A stretch of 64,000 nucleotides of DNA. It comes from Hydrogenovibrio sp965140365 (GTDB taxonomy: Bacteria > Pseudomonadota > Gammaproteobacteria > Thiomicrospirales > Thiomicrospiraceae). Under the pieces are notes generated by a model that saw nothing but the letters and a program-made list of their open reading frames with translations, had not been told where the DNA came from and made no database searches. The stretch is from assembly GCA_965140365.1 (NCBI GenBank), contig OZ223196.1; one strand, 5' to 3'. The position numbers were made by a program, and so were the translations under genes. Of this stretch, positions 26,872 to 35,493 are shown one piece after another (positions within the stretch are counted from its first letter, which is position 1; the number at the start of each line of letters is the position of its first letter).

Positions 26872-26936
26872 ATATAAGACAAACAGAGCGCTTGAAATCG
26901 GCCATCGATCATCGGCCTTAAACAATTCAATCTGAA

Positions 26937-28460
26937 TTATTCAATCGGCCGCAAAAACAACTGATACCCGACATTATCCTGTTCCGGGAAGAAACGATAG
27001 CCGAGGCTCTGCAAATAGGATTCGAATTGCTCGATTTGTGACGGCGGCACCTGCACTCCGACCAATACCCGACCGTAAGCCGCGCCGTGGTTTCGATAAT
27101 GAAACAGGCTGATATTCCATTCTTCGCTCATTTTAATCAAGAACTGCAACAGCGCTCCCGGGCGCTCCGGAAACTGGAAGCGATACAACATTTCATTATC
27201 CACGCCCTTGGCATGACCGCCGACCATATAACGTAAATGCAATTTCGCCATTTCATCGTCGCTCAAATCCTCCAACGGATAATCGCAGGCTTGCAACTGC
27301 TTGACCAACTGGTCTTTCTCGGCCTGGCCGCCTTCGGTGCGAACACCGACAAACACCACCGCCTTATTGGCGTCGGAATAACGGTAATTGAATTCGGTAA
27401 TGGCACGACGGTCACCCAACAATTCACAGAATTGCTTGAAACTACCCGGGCGTTCGTCAATCGTCACCGCAAAAATCGCCTCGCGCTTCTCCCCGATTTC
27501 GGTTCGCTCGGAAACATAACGCAACCCATCAAAGTTCATATTCGCGCCACTGACAATGACAGCCATGTCTTTGTCGGCCACGCCTTTTTCCTCGACGAAC
27601 TTTTTCATCCCCGCCAAGGCTAAGGCCCCTGCTGGCTCGGCAATCGCACGAGTGTCTTCAAAAATATCCTTCACGGCGGCGCAGATTTCGTCGGTTTTGA
27701 CAGTCACCATTTCGTCCACACAAGTTTGCGCGATGCGAAACGGAATTTCACCGGCCTGTGCCACGGCGACGCCATCGGCGAAAATGCCCACCGAATCCAG
27801 TTTGACTCGTTCACCGGCTTTCAAAGCTTCAGTCATACAGGCGGCATCTTCCGGCTCCACACCGACAATCCGCGTTTCCGGCGCGACTTGCTTAATCACC
27901 GCGGCCACACCGGCGATCAGGCCGCCCCCACCCACCGGCACGAAAATCACATCGAACGGTTTGCTTTGACGCAACATTTCCAGCGCAATCGTGCCCTGAC
28001 CGGCAATCACATCCAAATCATCATAAGGGGGGATATAGGTATAACCATTCTCTTCACAGAGCTTGGCCGCATGGGCGGCCGCCTGATCGTAGGCATCACC
28101 GTGCAATACTACTTCGCCACCGAAATTCCGAACCGAATTGACTTTAATCATCGGCGTGGTGCGCGGCATTACAATCGTGGCTTTAATGCCCATTTTAGTG
28201 GCCGACAACGCAACGCCCTGCGCATGGTTACCGGCGGATGCCGCAATCACCCCACGGGCTTTTTCTTCATCCGTGAGTTGGTACAAACGGTTATAGGCAC
28301 CCCGTAACTTGAACGAAAACACCGGTTGCAAGTCTTCACGCTTCAACCAAATATTGTTGCGCATGCGTTGAGAAATCAGCGGCGCCTTCTCCAAAGGCGT
28401 TTGCTCGGCCACGTCGTAAACGGGCGCTTTCAAAACACGGCGTAATATGGTTTCTGGCAT
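26937..28460 (-). CDS. ilvA: Threonine ammonia-lyase, biosynthetic (IlvA)
   Basis: 507 residues, the length of the allosteric enzyme. The PLP domain carries Lys in FSFKLRGAYNRLY (about 50-62) and the glycine loop VGGGGLIAGVAA (about 185). Two ACT-like regulatory repeats follow (starting about 335 and 430), which in E. coli bind isoleucine. It deaminates threonine to 2-oxobutanoate, the first isoleucine step. Stand-alone gene; no ilv operon and no visible leader peptide upstream. Confidence 0.96.
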   Translation of the reverse strand: MPETILRRVLKAPVYDVAEQTPLEKAPLISQRMRNNIWLKREDLQPVFSFKLRGAYNRLYQLTDEEKARGVIAASAGNHAQGVALSATKMGIKATIVMPRTTPMIKVNSVRNFGGEVVLHGDAYDQAAAHAAKLCEENGYTYIPPYDDLDVIAGQGTIALEMLRQSKPFDVIFVPVGGGGLIAGVAAVIKQVAPETRIVGVEPEDAACMTEALKAGERVKLDSVGIFADGVAVAQAGEIPFRIAQTCVDEMVTVKTDEICAAVKDIFEDTRAIAEPAGALALAGMKKFVEEKGVADKDMAVIVSGANMNFDGLRYVSERTEIGEKREAIFAVTIDERPGSFKQFCELLGDRRAITEFNYRYSDANKAVVFVGVRTEGGQAEKDQLVKQLQACDYPLEDLSDDEMAKLHLRYMVGGHAKGVDNEMLYRFQFPERPGALLQFLIKMSEEWNISLFHYRNHGAAYGRVLVGVQVPPSQIEQFESYLQSLGYRFFPEQDNVGYQLFLRPIE

Positions 28461-28498
28461 GGTGCATCCTTACAGCGTTGGTTCAAATCGAATATTGA

Positions 28499-28508
28499 CC
28501 AGGCCTGC
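28499..28508. repeat. CAGGCCTG site, one outer mismatch, upstream of ilvA
   Basis: CCAGGCCTGC on the plus strand, 38 bases upstream of the ilvA start. Confidence 0.65.
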
Positions 28509-28587
28509 GCCCGATCGAAAAACAAAGCTCGATTATATCAAAGCCAGCCTTCGCCGTTTTGAAATCCCGTCAGGAATTCAAAAACGG

Positions 28588-28597
28588 CCAGGCCTGG
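28588..28597. repeat. CCAGGCCTGG site between ilvA and the copper receptor
   Basis: Exact decamer, 89 bases from the neighbouring variant site, abutting an imperfect inverted repeat. No T tract follows. Confidence 0.8.
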
Positions 28598-28814
28598 TGA
28601 TTCATGAGACACCTCTGTCACACTTTTCCGTAAATTTTGTAAGGTTAATGCTTTCTCAACTTTTCCACCATCCTATTGCCAGACTTACACAAAGATTTCT
28701 CAAGAGTCTGGTACGAATTCTTACATACAATACGTCGAAATTATAAATCTAAAAACTGTCGTCAGACACACACCGTTTAGAGTGTGATTCTGACCTTAAC
28801 GTAAGGAACCAACC

Positions 28815-30923
28815 ATGAAGCCTACACCGCTTTATTTCGCTATCCTCAGCGCCCTGTCCTCTTCGGCATTCATTCCAACGGCCATGGCAGCCGAAACCGC
28901 CAAGCTGGACAAAATCACCGTGGAAGCACAGGATGAAATCACCCCGCAATCCGATACCGTCAGTACCGAATCTCTACTGAACACAGGGAACAGCGAAACC
29001 GGTGCGGTGCTACGCGAAATCAACGGTGTCACGGCGTCCCGCAAAGGCGGTCATGGGCTTGATCCACAAATTCATGGGCAAATGCAATCACAATTAAATG
29101 TACTGTTGGATGGCGCGAAAGTCGCGGGTGGTTGTCCGAATCGAATGGACCCGCCCTCCTCATACGCCGAAATGTCATCCTTTGATGAAGTCGAAGTTAT
29201 TCGTGGCGTGAAAACCGTTACGCAAGGCGCGGGCGGCTCCGGTGGTACGATTCTGTTCAAACGCAATAAACCGCAATACGATCCGAATAAAATGATTTCC
29301 GGTGAAATCTCCGTTGGAAAATCCAATGTCATGAATTACGAAGCCGATGCCACGGTTCGTGCCGTCGGACAAAAAGGCTATGTCGTTTTACAAGGCTCTC
29401 GCAAAGACGCCAACAACTATACAGACGGCAACGGTGATGTCGTCAGATCGAGCTACAATACCAACCAAGGCCATGTGGATCTGGGCTGGACACCGAATGA
29501 ACACCACCACTTAAAATTCTCGGCTGAAAAGAGCCGTACCGAAGATGCCCTTTACCCTGGCGCGGGAATGGATGCGCCGGAAACAGAAGCCGATATGCTA
29601 CGTTTGCAATATGAAGGTCGTCAATTGTCCAAAGCCGTCACCGATGTGGACATCGATTTGTACCGTTCCACCGTTGATCACACCATGAACAACTATGATT
29701 TGCGCACCCCACCATCTCCGATGATGCTACGCGAAACACCGACCTCAACGGAAACCAATGGTGCCAAAATCAAACTGACCAGCCACATGGGCAACACTCA
29801 AGTCGATTACGGGGTGCAATATGAAAGCGTCAATAAAGACGCGACTTTATGGAACCGTTACGCCAATCCAAACACGTCTTTGAACTATATGTGGCCGGAT
29901 GTCACCAACACCACCAAAAGTGTCTTCGCTGAAACCAATACCGAATTTACACCCAACACCAACTTAATTGTCGGCGTTCGTTACGACGACGTCTACGCCA
30001 AAGCCGATAAAACAAACGACGCGCCCTCCGGTAAACCTGCCAACGTTCCGAACGATGTTTATGCCAAAGCCTATTCGGATTACGATGGCGAAGACTCGGC
30101 CAGCGAGGGGAATTTCAATGCTCTGATTCGTCTTGAAAACCAATTTGGTGCCGGTTACAACTGGTACCTGGGGGCGAGCCGCACCATGCGTACGGCCGAC
30201 GCCACCGAACGTTTCATGTCGAAATGGGGCATGAACATGAGCACAACCCCGCCACAACAAGCTTCATGGATTGGTAACCCAAATATCAAACCGGAAGAGC
30301 ACAATCAAATCGATTTCGGCATCGGCCAACAAACCGGCACCTTGCAGTGGAATGCATCTGTTTGGTATGACCGTGTCAACAACTATATCTTGCGTGATTT
30401 GGCAACTAATCAATATGACAACGGCGTCAAAACCTCTGCCAAAGATAAAACTGAAGTTTATGTGAATGTTGATGCCGACCTGTACGGGGCGGACTTGGAA
30501 GCCGATTACGCCGCGACCAGCGCTTTGACTTTCGGTGGTCAGTTCAGCATCACCCAAGGTCGTAACACCACCGACAACCGTAATATTGCGATGATTTCAG
30601 CTCCGACCGGGCAATTGCGCGCCACTTACCAACCAAGTAACTGGCACCTTGGCGGGCGCTTTAACTTTGCACTGGAACAAACCAATATCGATAAAGACTA
30701 CACACCAACGTCTGACTACGGCGACACCCCGGCCTGGAGCACAGTCGATGTCTTCGGTGGCTATCAAATCAATCGCCACTGGATTGTCAAAGCCGGTGTG
30801 GACAATCTGTTCGACCAAGCCTATTATGACCACTTGAACTATGATATTACCGAAGGTTCCAACGTTTATAAATACAATGAACCGGGACGTAACTTCTGGG
30901 CGAAAGTGACGGCCAAATTCTAA
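28815..30923 (+). CDS. TonB-dependent copper receptor (OprC/NosA type)
   Basis: 702 residues with a signal peptide (about 1-25, ending AMAAE). The plug domain (about 40-165) contains the hallmark of the copper-receptor subfamily, GGCPNRMDPPSSYAEMS, and VEVIRGVKTVTQGAGGSGGT. A 22-strand barrel follows, ending ..YNEPGRNFWAKVTAKF with a terminal Phe. NosA/OprC bring copper across the outer membrane with TonB energy. The next genes encode SCO and PCuAC copper-delivery proteins, in agreement. Ribosome site AAGGAACC precedes the ATG. A Met-rich barrel stretch (MSKWGMNMSTTPP) may line the copper path. Confidence 0.93.
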   Translation: MKPTPLYFAILSALSSSAFIPTAMAAETAKLDKITVEAQDEITPQSDTVSTESLLNTGNSETGAVLREINGVTASRKGGHGLDPQIHGQMQSQLNVLLDGAKVAGGCPNRMDPPSSYAEMSSFDEVEVIRGVKTVTQGAGGSGGTILFKRNKPQYDPNKMISGEISVGKSNVMNYEADATVRAVGQKGYVVLQGSRKDANNYTDGNGDVVRSSYNTNQGHVDLGWTPNEHHHLKFSAEKSRTEDALYPGAGMDAPETEADMLRLQYEGRQLSKAVTDVDIDLYRSTVDHTMNNYDLRTPPSPMMLRETPTSTETNGAKIKLTSHMGNTQVDYGVQYESVNKDATLWNRYANPNTSLNYMWPDVTNTTKSVFAETNTEFTPNTNLIVGVRYDDVYAKADKTNDAPSGKPANVPNDVYAKAYSDYDGEDSASEGNFNALIRLENQFGAGYNWYLGASRTMRTADATERFMSKWGMNMSTTPPQQASWIGNPNIKPEEHNQIDFGIGQQTGTLQWNASVWYDRVNNYILRDLATNQYDNGVKTSAKDKTEVYVNVDADLYGADLEADYAATSALTFGGQFSITQGRNTTDNRNIAMISAPTGQLRATYQPSNWHLGGRFNFALEQTNIDKDYTPTSDYGDTPAWSTVDVFGGYQINRHWIVKAGVDNLFDQAYYDHLNYDITEGSNVYKYNEPGRNFWAKVTAKF

Positions 30924-30945
30924 GCTTTTCAACATCACGTAACCC

Positions 30946-30968
30946 AAAGGAGCTCCGGCTCCTTTTTT
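30946..30968 (+). terminator. Terminator after the copper receptor gene
   Basis: Stem AAGGAGC/GCTCCTT with loop TCCG and six T. It lies only 14 bases before the SCO start codon, so SCO-PCuAC are expressed by read-through or from a promoter inside the receptor gene. Confidence 0.85.
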
Positions 30969-30982
30969 GACTTGTAGGTATT

Positions 30983-31600
30983 ATGAAAAAATTTATCTTC
31001 TTCACCGTTTTACTGGGCATCCTCATCGGTCTGTTTATCTTGGCCTGGCCGTTTTCCCAACACAACTCGGAACAAACCACCGCTCACTTGATTCTGAACG
31101 AAAAACCCGTTGGCGGCGACTTCACCTTACAATCCACAGATGGACCGGTATCGCTTAGCGACTTCAATGACAAGCTGGTATTAGCCTACTTTGGTTACAC
31201 CTTCTGCCCGGACATCTGTCCGACGAACCTCGGCAATTTGGCCGTCGCTTACCGCCAACTGACGGACGAGGAAAAAGCCAAACTGCAAATCCTGTTTATC
31301 TCGGTCGACCCGAAGCGTGACACACCAGAGCGCCTCAAACAATACGTCGATTATTTTGACAGCGGGATTATTGGCCTGACGGGGACCAAAACCGAACTGG
31401 ATGAAATAGCCAACCGTTACGGCGTTGTTTACATGATTCACCAAGACGACCCGAAAGACGAACACTACTCCGTTGACCACTCGGCCTTTACCTATGTCAT
31501 CACGCCCGGCGGCAAGCTGGCGACACAACTGCCACACGCCACCAGCCCGGATGATTTTGTGAAAACCATTCGAACCTATTTAAACCAAACACAACCTTAG
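30983..31600 (+). CDS. SCO1/SenC-family copper chaperone
   Basis: 205 residues. One N-terminal membrane anchor (about 4-24), then a thioredoxin-like SCO domain with the copper-binding CxxxC in GYTFCPDICPTNLG (about 73-77) and the distal His in DHSAFTYVI (about 165). SCO proteins metallate or reduce the CuA site of cytochrome oxidase at the periplasmic side. It is followed 8 bases later by PCuAC, its usual partner. Confidence 0.94.
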   Translation: MKKFIFFTVLLGILIGLFILAWPFSQHNSEQTTAHLILNEKPVGGDFTLQSTDGPVSLSDFNDKLVLAYFGYTFCPDICPTNLGNLAVAYRQLTDEEKAKLQILFISVDPKRDTPERLKQYVDYFDSGIIGLTGTKTELDEIANRYGVVYMIHQDDPKDEHYSVDHSAFTYVITPGGKLATQLPHATSPDDFVKTIRTYLNQTQP

Positions 31601-31608
31601 GAGCTTAC

Positions 31609-32076
31609 ATGCTTAAGTCCTCTCTGGCCCTGCTGGCCACAGCCTTTTCGCTCATCAGCGTCAATGCATTTGCCGATAACGCCGCCGACATCGAAGTCGA
31701 ACAACCGTATGTTCGCGAAGTGCCACCCGGAGCCATGGCCACCGGCAGCTTCATGACGCTCACCAATATGAGCGATCACGACATTGAATTGGTCAACGCA
31801 AAATCCAACGCCGCCAAAAAGGTCGAGTTGCACACCCACATTCACGATGACGGCGTCATGAAAATGCGTCAAATTCCATCCATCAAAGTACCGGCCGACG
31901 GACAGGCCCACCTGAAACCCGGCGGATTGCACATCATGCTCATCGGGTTGAAAAACACGCTTAAAGCCAGCCAAACCATCGACATGACATTGGTCTTTAA
32001 AGACGGTAGCAAAAAATCGATTTCCGTGCCGGTCAAATCGGTGATGTCGCACTCCGGCCATATGATGTCGCATTAA
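31609..32076 (+). CDS. Periplasmic copper chaperone PCuAC
   Basis: 155 residues with a signal peptide (about 1-22, ending NAFADN). The cupredoxin-like domain shows the family's Met/His copper site: VELHTHIHDDGVMKMRQ (His and Met about 66-86) and HLKPGGLHIMLIGLK. A short His/Met-rich tail (MSHSGHMMSH) adds a further metal-binding candidate. It carries Cu(I) to SCO and cytochrome oxidase. The ATG follows AGGAGC. Confidence 0.94.
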   Translation: MLKSSLALLATAFSLISVNAFADNAADIEVEQPYVREVPPGAMATGSFMTLTNMSDHDIELVNAKSNAAKKVELHTHIHDDGVMKMRQIPSIKVPADGQAHLKPGGLHIMLIGLKNTLKASQTIDMTLVFKDGSKKSISVPVKSVMSHSGHMMSH

Positions 32077-32098
32077 GCGATCTGCATTCAGCCTTTAT

Positions 32099-32130
32099 CG
32101 GTTTTTTTACAGCCCCATTGTAAAAAACCG
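32099..32130. repeat. Inverted repeat after the PCuAC gene
   Basis: CGGTTTTTTTACA paired with TGTAAAAAACCG around a 7-base loop. The T tract is inside the stem rather than after it, so it is an atypical terminator if it is one. Confidence 0.5.
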
Positions 32131-32158
32131 GTTTCCATACTCTTTCCACCTTTCAGGC

Positions 32159-32186
32159 TTGAAAACCTGTCAATCATCCCTATAAA
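32159..32186 (+). promoter_or_regulatory. Sigma70-type promoter for the secreted Cys/Met protein
   Basis: TTGAAA at 32159-32164 and TATAAA at 32181-32186 with 16 bases between. It lies 45 bases before the chosen ATG and supports independent transcription of the next gene. Confidence 0.5.
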
Positions 32187-32230
32187 ATCCCCCGAACAAA
32201 ATGACTTCAAATAAAACAGGTTATAAAACA

Positions 32231-32725
32231 ATGACAGGCCAAAACCTTTCCCTTTATGCATTGATTGTTGGCGCCCTGACCTTTTCTTCAGCGTCACTGG
32301 CGGCCGAAGACGCCAAGCAATCGATCAAAGACCAGAAAACACTGAAACTGTGTGTCGACTATAATGGGTTGACTTCCGATGACGACAAACAAGCCTATAT
32401 CACAGAACTGGACCGTCGAGGGCAACTCAGCGTTAAAGACCATGAAAACCTGAAGACAAAACACGTCGTCAATGGCTCCACCATGTGCGGCATGTACATG
32501 ATGCTTGGCAAACCTCTTCAAGAAGAAGGCATGCAGATTCGACCAATGGTTTACAAAGTCGTACACGTTTATCCGAAAAACTATTACGTCACCCAAGTGG
32601 GTATGGTGGTTGCATCCTATGACCGCAAGCCTGGCGAACTGCCACCGAAGTTATCGGAAACCAAACCGGCCGTTCAACCACCTCCGGTTATATTTAATGC
32701 CCCGGGCGGTAGTCCGCACCACTAA
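32231..32725 (+). CDS. Secreted protein of unknown function in the copper locus
   Basis: 164 residues from the ATG at 32231; an ATG 30 bases earlier would spoil the signal peptide. Signal peptide about 1-25 (LIVGALTFSSASLAAED). The mature part has two cysteines (LKLCVDYNG and STMCGMYMMLG), a Met cluster (MCGMYMM, then GMQIRPM) and a Pro-rich tail ending GGSPHH. I do not recognise the family. Cys, Met and His groups plus the position after the copper receptor, SCO and PCuAC suggest metal binding, but that is inference. Its own promoter and hairpin suggest a separate transcript. Confidence 0.75.
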   Translation: MTGQNLSLYALIVGALTFSSASLAAEDAKQSIKDQKTLKLCVDYNGLTSDDDKQAYITELDRRGQLSVKDHENLKTKHVVNGSTMCGMYMMLGKPLQEEGMQIRPMVYKVVHVYPKNYYVTQVGMVVASYDRKPGELPPKLSETKPAVQPPPVIFNAPGGSPHH

Positions 32726-32740
32726 AACCGCATCGTTTTC

Positions 32741-32764
32741 TTTCAAGCCGTTTTCGGCTTGAAA
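32741..32764 (+). terminator. Hairpin after the secreted Cys/Met protein gene
   Basis: Perfect 10-bp stem TTTCAAGCCG/CGGCTTGAAA with loop TTTT, 15 bases after the stop. No T tract follows, so termination efficiency is uncertain. Confidence 0.5.
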
Positions 32765-32881
32765 GCCGCTCTCCTCAGCTCAACCCTTTCTCCATAGGCT
32801 TCGCGCACCACACGCTATACATTTTTCTTTAAAGTGATTAGAATACTGTCATCTTTATTTTTATGATTCAGGATGGATACA

Positions 32882-33547
32882 ATGACACAAGACGAATTGA
32901 AACAAGAAGTGGCTAAAGCCGCCATCGATTATGTTGTACCGGATACGTACATCGGCGTTGGAACCGGTTCCACAGCGAACTTCTTCATTGATGAACTGGC
33001 TAAAATCAAAGGCAAAATCAAAGGCGCCGTGGCCAGCTCCGAAGCGACGTCCGAGCGTTTGAAAGGTCATGGCATTCCGGTTTTGGAACTGAATGCCGTG
33101 GACGAACTGTCGGTTTACATTGACGGTGCCGATGAAGCCGATCCAAACCTAAACCTGATTAAAGGCGGCGGCGGCGCATTGACGCGCGAAAAAATCGTCT
33201 TGGCAGTCGCCAAACAATTCGTCTGCATCGCCGACGACAGCAAAAAGGTCGACGTACTTGGTCAATTCCCCCTACCGATTGAAGTCATCCCTATGGCGCG
33301 CAGCTATGTGGCTCGCGAAGTCGTCAAACGTTTCGGCGGTGAACCGGTCTTGCGCGAAGGCTTTACGACCGATAACGGTAACGTGATTCTGGACATCCAC
33401 GGGTTGGAAATTGTTAACCCGGTGGAGATGGAAGCCGAACTGAATAGCATCGTCGGTGTCGTGACCAACGGACTGTTCGCGGCACGCAATGCGGACATCT
33501 TCCTGTGCGGCACGTCAAATGGTGTTGAAACCATTAAACGCCCTTAA
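32882..33547 (+). CDS. rpiA: Ribose-5-phosphate isomerase A
   Basis: 221 residues from the ATG at 32882 (MTQDELKQEV, like E. coli RpiA); the ATG nine bases earlier has AGG directly against it and no spacing. Motifs: GVGTGSTANFFIDEL, SSEATSERLKGHGI, DGADEADPNLNLIKGGGGAL (active-site acidic residues), and KREGF-type region (VLREGFTTDNGN). It interconverts ribose-5-P and ribulose-5-P, serving the Calvin cycle in an autotroph and the pentose phosphate pathway. Confidence 0.96.
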   Translation: MTQDELKQEVAKAAIDYVVPDTYIGVGTGSTANFFIDELAKIKGKIKGAVASSEATSERLKGHGIPVLELNAVDELSVYIDGADEADPNLNLIKGGGGALTREKIVLAVAKQFVCIADDSKKVDVLGQFPLPIEVIPMARSYVAREVVKRFGGEPVLREGFTTDNGNVILDIHGLEIVNPVEMEAELNSIVGVVTNGLFAARNADIFLCGTSNGVETIKRP

Positions 33548-33582
33548 TCCACCCACAAACTGTTTAACAGTAAGAGACAGCC

Positions 33583-34086
33583 ATGAACAACATCGGTAGC
33601 AAACTTTTCGGTCTTCTCGTCGTGATTCTCATTGGCGTATTGCTCTACCTCACCGTCTTCTCCGACGGGTTGGGCAAAGCGCCGGACATCACCGTCAAAA
33701 CCGCGCAGGGTGAAACACTCCAACTCAGCAAACCGCTCAAACCGGTATTGGTCAGTTTTTGGGCGACCACCTGCCCTGGCTGTATTGCCGAGATGCCGCA
33801 CCTGGCCCAAATGAAAGAAAAGTTCGGGGATAAGTTCGAGATCGTTGCCATTGCCATGTCGTACGACCCGGCGGAACAAGTCGCCAAATTCATCGAAAAG
33901 AACCCTTACCCTTTCTCTTTTGTTCGCGACACTGACGGCCAAATGTCAAAAGCATTTGGCGAAGTCTTGCTGACCCCAACCAATTTTTTGATTGCCCCGA
34001 ACGGAAACATCGTTTACCAAAAAGTCGGTGAGGTCGATTTCAAACTGGTCACCGAACGCATTCGACAAATGACACCGGATCTGTAA
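33583..34086 (+). CDS. Membrane-anchored TlpA/ResA-like thiol-disulfide protein
   Basis: 167 residues. One N-terminal membrane anchor (about 6-27: LFGLLVVILIGVLLYLTVF), then a redoxin fold with active-site CPGC in FWATTCPGCIAEMPH (about 64-67) and a cis-Pro region (LLTPTNFLIAPNG). Such proteins act as periplasmic reductants, for example in cytochrome c or oxidase maturation; the partner here is not shown. Located 36 bases after rpiA and before hemL. Confidence 0.88.
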   Translation: MNNIGSKLFGLLVVILIGVLLYLTVFSDGLGKAPDITVKTAQGETLQLSKPLKPVLVSFWATTCPGCIAEMPHLAQMKEKFGDKFEIVAIAMSYDPAEQVAKFIEKNPYPFSFVRDTDGQMSKAFGEVLLTPTNFLIAPNGNIVYQKVGEVDFKLVTERIRQMTPDL

Positions 34087-34137
34087 TTCAGATTTCCGGT
34101 TTTCACCCGCCACAATCAACTGATAGGAACCGATTCT

Positions 34138-35418
34138 ATGTCACATTCACACGCCCTTTTTCAAGCCGCACAAACTCACATTCCGGGGGGCGTCAACTCG
34201 CCTGTCCGAGCGTTTAAAGGGGTCGGTGGCGAACCGGTTTTCTTCGAATCGGCAAAAGGGGCCTATCTAACGGATGTAGACGGTAAGCAATATATCGATT
34301 ACGTGGCTTCCTGGGGGCCGGCGATTTTAGGGCATACTCACCCGGAAGTGATTGAAGCCGTTCAAAAACAGGCCGAAAAAGGCTTGTCGTTCGGCGCGCC
34401 CACAGAACTGGAAACCACCATTGCCGACCTGGTTTGCGATTTGATTCCATCCTTCGACATGGTGCGCATGGTCAGCTCAGGCACCGAAGCCACCATGACC
34501 GCGATTCGTTTGGCCCGTGGTTACACCGGCCGCGATAAAATCGTCAAATTCGAGGGTTGCTACCATGGCCATTCCGACTCTTTATTGGTCAAAGCCGGTT
34601 CCGGTGCCCTCACACTAGGTGTGCCATCCTCTCCAGGTGTGCCCGCCTGCCTGGCGGAAGAAACCCTGACGTTGACCCACAACGACTCCGATGAAGTCCG
34701 CCGCGTTTTCAGTGAAATCGGCGATCAAATCGCCTGCATTATCGTTGAACCGGTGGCCGGGAATATGAACTGCATTCCGCCGGAAGACGGTTTCCTACAA
34801 ACCTTGCGTGACGTTTGCGACGAATCGGGTGCGGTGTTAATTTTCGACGAGGTCATGTGTGGATTCCGTGTCGGTTTAACCGGTGCACAAGGCCGCTACG
34901 GCATCACCCCGGATTTAACCACTTTCGGCAAAGTAATCGGTGGCGGCATGCCGGTCGGCGCCTTTGGTGGCAAACGCGAAGTCATGGAACACATCGCTCC
35001 GTTGGGGCCTGTGTATCAAGCCGGGACACTTTCCGGAAACCCGATTGCGATGTCGGCCGGTCTGAAAACCCTGCACCTGATCAGCAAAGACGGTTTTTTC
35101 GAATCGCTTGAAGCCAAAACCAAGCAGTTAACGGAAGGTTTGCAACAAGCCGCCGATGACGCCGGCATTCCCTTTACCACCAATCAGGTCGGCGCCATGT
35201 TCGGTTTATTCTTCACCGAAGAAAAAAACATCCGACGCTACGCTCAGGTTGCCAAAGGCGATATGGAACGCTTCAAACGTTTTTACCACGGCATGCTGGA
35301 CGAAGGCATTTATTTGGCACCGTCCGCATTCGAGGCTGGATTCGTTTCCAGTGCGCATACCGAAGCCGACATCCAAGCCACCATCGAGGCCGCTCGCAAG
35401 GTAATGGCGACGCTGTAA
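34138..35418 (+). CDS. hemL: Glutamate-1-semialdehyde 2,1-aminomutase
   Basis: 426 residues, full length. N-terminus FQAAQTHIPGGVNSPVRAF is nearly invariant in HemL. The PLP lysine lies in TTFGKVIGGGMPVGAFGG (about 265), and the cofactor loop in MVSSGTEATMTAIRLARG. It makes 5-aminolevulinate from glutamate-1-semialdehyde, the C5 route to haem, needed for the abundant cytochromes of a sulfur oxidiser. Preceded by the TlpA-like gene by 51 bases. Confidence 0.97.
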   Translation: MSHSHALFQAAQTHIPGGVNSPVRAFKGVGGEPVFFESAKGAYLTDVDGKQYIDYVASWGPAILGHTHPEVIEAVQKQAEKGLSFGAPTELETTIADLVCDLIPSFDMVRMVSSGTEATMTAIRLARGYTGRDKIVKFEGCYHGHSDSLLVKAGSGALTLGVPSSPGVPACLAEETLTLTHNDSDEVRRVFSEIGDQIACIIVEPVAGNMNCIPPEDGFLQTLRDVCDESGAVLIFDEVMCGFRVGLTGAQGRYGITPDLTTFGKVIGGGMPVGAFGGKREVMEHIAPLGPVYQAGTLSGNPIAMSAGLKTLHLISKDGFFESLEAKTKQLTEGLQQAADDAGIPFTTNQVGAMFGLFFTEEKNIRRYAQVAKGDMERFKRFYHGMLDEGIYLAPSAFEAGFVSSAHTEADIQATIEAARKVMATL

Positions 35419-35493
35419 CCTGACTTACCAAGGCGCGTCAACGCTTCCGTTGGCGCTCCACACACATCCAAAATACGACCATCCTCATCCGAA

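Larger units (their letters stand above)
28461..28814. other. 354-bp divergent region between ilvA and the copper receptor
   Basis: No gene. It holds two CAGGCCTG-type sites (28499 and 28588), an inverted repeat GCCGTTTTGAA/TTCAAAAACGGC at 28553-28588 ending exactly at the second site, and an AT-rich stretch (28720-28760) that is the likely promoter area of the TonB receptor gene. No recognisable copper-regulator operator was found. Confidence 0.7.

Noticed and set aside
32846..32852. CTGTCAT upstream of rpiA as a Pho box
   Set aside because: Single half-site with no partner at 11-bp phase.
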